NCBI GenBank assembly: GCA_001828445.1
Contig: MHYJ01000037.1
Location: 2,380-10,007 of the forward strand
Direction: 5' to 3'
Length of the DNA stretch: 7,628 nt
Source: Planctomycetes bacterium RBG_16_43_13
GTDB taxonomy: Bacteria; Planctomycetota; MHYJ01
Positions 6,633 to 7,628 of this stretch are shown here, one piece after another. A model generated the notes under the pieces. That model was not told the origin of the DNA and did no database searches. It saw nothing but the letters and a program-made list of their open reading frames with translations. The number at the start of each line of letters is the position of its first letter. The first letter of the stretch is position 1. Position numbers and translations under genes: made by a program.

Positions 6633-7415
6633 TTACCATCCAAAACAGTAAAAGTTATTGTCTGGCAAGTGAGTAATGTGTGAGAATGACCAACTTTTAT
6701 CCGGCCTGCCAGTCGCATATTTTTGAAAGTAGTCCACATTATCAAGGCCAGCAAACCTGTTCGAGTATAAAAAGAGATAGTTTTTTGATGGGATTGCTGC
6801 AAGGAACGCATCGCGCTGTGCAAAGTCCGTCTCACTTAAGGAATAACATGCAACCAATAAATCCGCAGATACTTGCGGTAATGCGGACATATCGGTGTAA
6901 TGCTCTACCGTAATGTCAAACTTTGACAGATAATATTGCTGTAAAAGGCTAAACTCCGGCAGATCAAAAATGATATACCGCCCTTTAAATCCCAGGCGGT
7001 GGATCAGCAGCGCCAAAGCCCCATATCCTCCTCCAAACTCCACGATAGTCTGCATTGTATCTACGTAGCGATGGGCTGTATCTTGGAAACGATGGATGTG
7101 ATAAGCCTGGTGGATCATATTGCGACTGTATGGGCTGTTGCCGTGATGATCAGGGGGACTGCCAAAATATGGCATATCGACTGCTGGCAACATCTTGCCT
7201 GGGAGGGCGTTAAACTCTACTTGGATAGGCTGTGGCCAGTGATTAACAAGTTGTGTATGAAAAATTTCTGGCCATCCCATAAATTCACCTGGGTCATCTC
7301 CAGTAACCACGTGTTGCCATAAACTGTGTCGCCAAAAGCTCCAATATGGGGGGCTTGAATCCGAGGGTGGTTCTGGTAACGCCTGCATTGCTGCTCTAAA
7401 TTCATCATTGTTCAT
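6633..7415 (-). CDS. SAM-dependent methyltransferase, putative sugar O-methyltransferase
   Basis: The product has 260 residues. A Rossmann-type SAM site is visible: EFGGGYGALALL (126-137) is motif I, YIIFDLPEF (147-155) holds the acidic residue of motif II (Asp151), and ACYSLSE (189-195) is the motif IV region. The DLPE sequence followed by LLQQYYL is characteristic of the putative sugar O-methyltransferase group found in polysaccharide and phage glycan loci. The N-terminal 120 residues are Trp/Pro-rich and would form the substrate cap. It probably methylates a hydroxyl of a sugar on a glycan made by the neighbouring transferases; substrate and position cannot be read. ATG 7415 overlaps the 67-aa gene by 11 bases, with AGAGGTGG (7428-7435) twelve bases upstream, a rather long spacing. 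Confidence 0.82.
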   Translation of the reverse strand: MNNDEFRAAMQALPEPPSDSSPPYWSFWRHSLWQHVVTGDDPGEFMGWPEIFHTQLVNHWPQPIQVEFNALPGKMLPAVDMPYFGSPPDHHGNSPYSRNMIHQAYHIHRFQDTAHRYVDTMQTIVEFGGGYGALALLIHRLGFKGRYIIFDLPEFSLLQQYYLSKFDITVEHYTDMSALPQVSADLLVACYSLSETDFAQRDAFLAAIPSKNYLFLYSNRFAGLDNVDYFQKYATGRPDKSWSFSHITHLPDNNFYCFGW

Positions 7416-7608
7416 GTGCTGTATTATCCACCTCTTCTAACAATCCAGAGTCTTGCAGTCTTTTCCATGTACCGTAATTTGCCCAAACATAACCCATATT
7501 GTGTTGCAATTGCGCCAACCTAATGCCCGTGAAGAACACCAATATTGTGTGTACCCACTGCGGTGCTTTCCAGAACCACTGCACAAACCAACCGTTGCGG
7601 ACATTCAC
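7405..7608 (-). CDS. Trp-rich small hypothetical protein
   Basis: The product has 67 residues with six tryptophans, four of them in the first 18 residues (WFVQWFWKAPQW). A moderately hydrophobic segment at about 18-32 could lie in or on a membrane. The C-terminal part is helical and charged (WKRLQDSGLLEEVD). I do not recognise it. The start is taken as GTG 7608, because an in-frame TAA lies at 7618-7620 and the GTG forms a GTGA overlap with the TGA of the upstream gene, the same coupling style as elsewhere in this unit. Its recognisable ribosome-binding site is weak. The aromatic N-terminus suggests an interfacial peptide, but that is inference. Confidence 0.55.
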   Translation of the reverse strand: MNVRNGWFVQWFWKAPQWVHTILVFFTGIRLAQLQHNMGYVWANYGTWKRLQDSGLLEEVDNTAHEQ

Positions 7609-7628
7609 AGATTTCTTTTATCAGCGAT
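7605..7628 (-). CDS. C-terminal end of an upstream gene
   Basis: One minus-strand frame entering from the right edge reads seven codons, ending in ADKRNL, and then TGA at 7605-7607. That stop overlaps the GTG of the next gene in GTGA. Only the overlap pattern, shared with other junctions, supports this as a real gene end; nothing can be said about its function. Confidence 0.35.
   Translation of the reverse strand: MADKRNL

Noticed and set aside
6632..6835. N-terminal extension of the GT10-like gene (352-aa version)
   Set aside because: It would sit wholly inside the methyltransferase gene, and the ATG at 6631 has its own upstream GGATGG and fits the one-base spacing.

Overview
The window reads as a piece of a tailed-phage or prophage genome, probably from an uncultured environmental bacterium's virus. 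It carries a glycan-modification island. All supported genes lie on the minus strand, so transcription runs from high to low coordinates. They form one packed unit: ten gene junctions, about 22 unclaimed bases in total, and mostly ATGA/GTGA-type or short overlaps. I saw no convincing promoter, terminator, tRNA, rRNA, CRISPR array or insertion sequence, and no gene-free stretch above 20 bases. The phage assignment is inference. It rests on the packing, on small orphan proteins between glycan enzymes, and on a phage-like cysteine/HhH tail on the last gene. No capsid, terminase or tail gene is visible, so a bacterial surface-polysaccharide locus cannot be excluded.

Layout in transcription order: the last codons of an upstream gene (7605-7628); a Trp-rich 67-aa protein with a GTG start (7405-7608); a putative sugar O-methyltransferase (6633-7415); a GT10/fucosyltransferase-like enzyme (5777-6631); a 48-aa two-helix membrane peptide (5634-5780); a DegT/DnrJ/EryC1-type PLP sugar aminotransferase with an in-frame 21-bp tandem duplication (4480-5634); a PAPS-type sulfotransferase with a GTG start (3672-4490); two small soluble orphans (3413-3709 and 3139-3393); a 61-aa two-helix, holin-like membrane protein (2951-3136); and a very large ORF that leaves the window at its left edge (1-2954, at least 984 codons).

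The large ORF is the most striking object. One chain holds a GT4-type glycosyltransferase domain, two GT2-type glycosyltransferase domains each with its DxD-like and ED motifs, a CxC/Gln-rich linker, a small unassigned domain, and the start of a helix-hairpin-helix-like segment. The seam after the second GT2 domain falls at a Met-Gly-Cys-Asn-Cys sequence that looks like the start of an independent small protein and has a possible ribosome-binding site before it.

Together the enzymes could build and decorate an oligosaccharide: sugar transfer (GT4, GT2, GT2, GT10-like), amino-sugar formation (aminotransferase), O-methylation and O-sulfation. The target could be the virion (tail or capsid glycosylation) or the host surface (receptor masking). 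The sequence does not decide between these. The nucleotide-sugar dehydratase the aminotransferase would need, and any PAPS-synthesis genes, are absent here and would have to come from the host or from outside the window.
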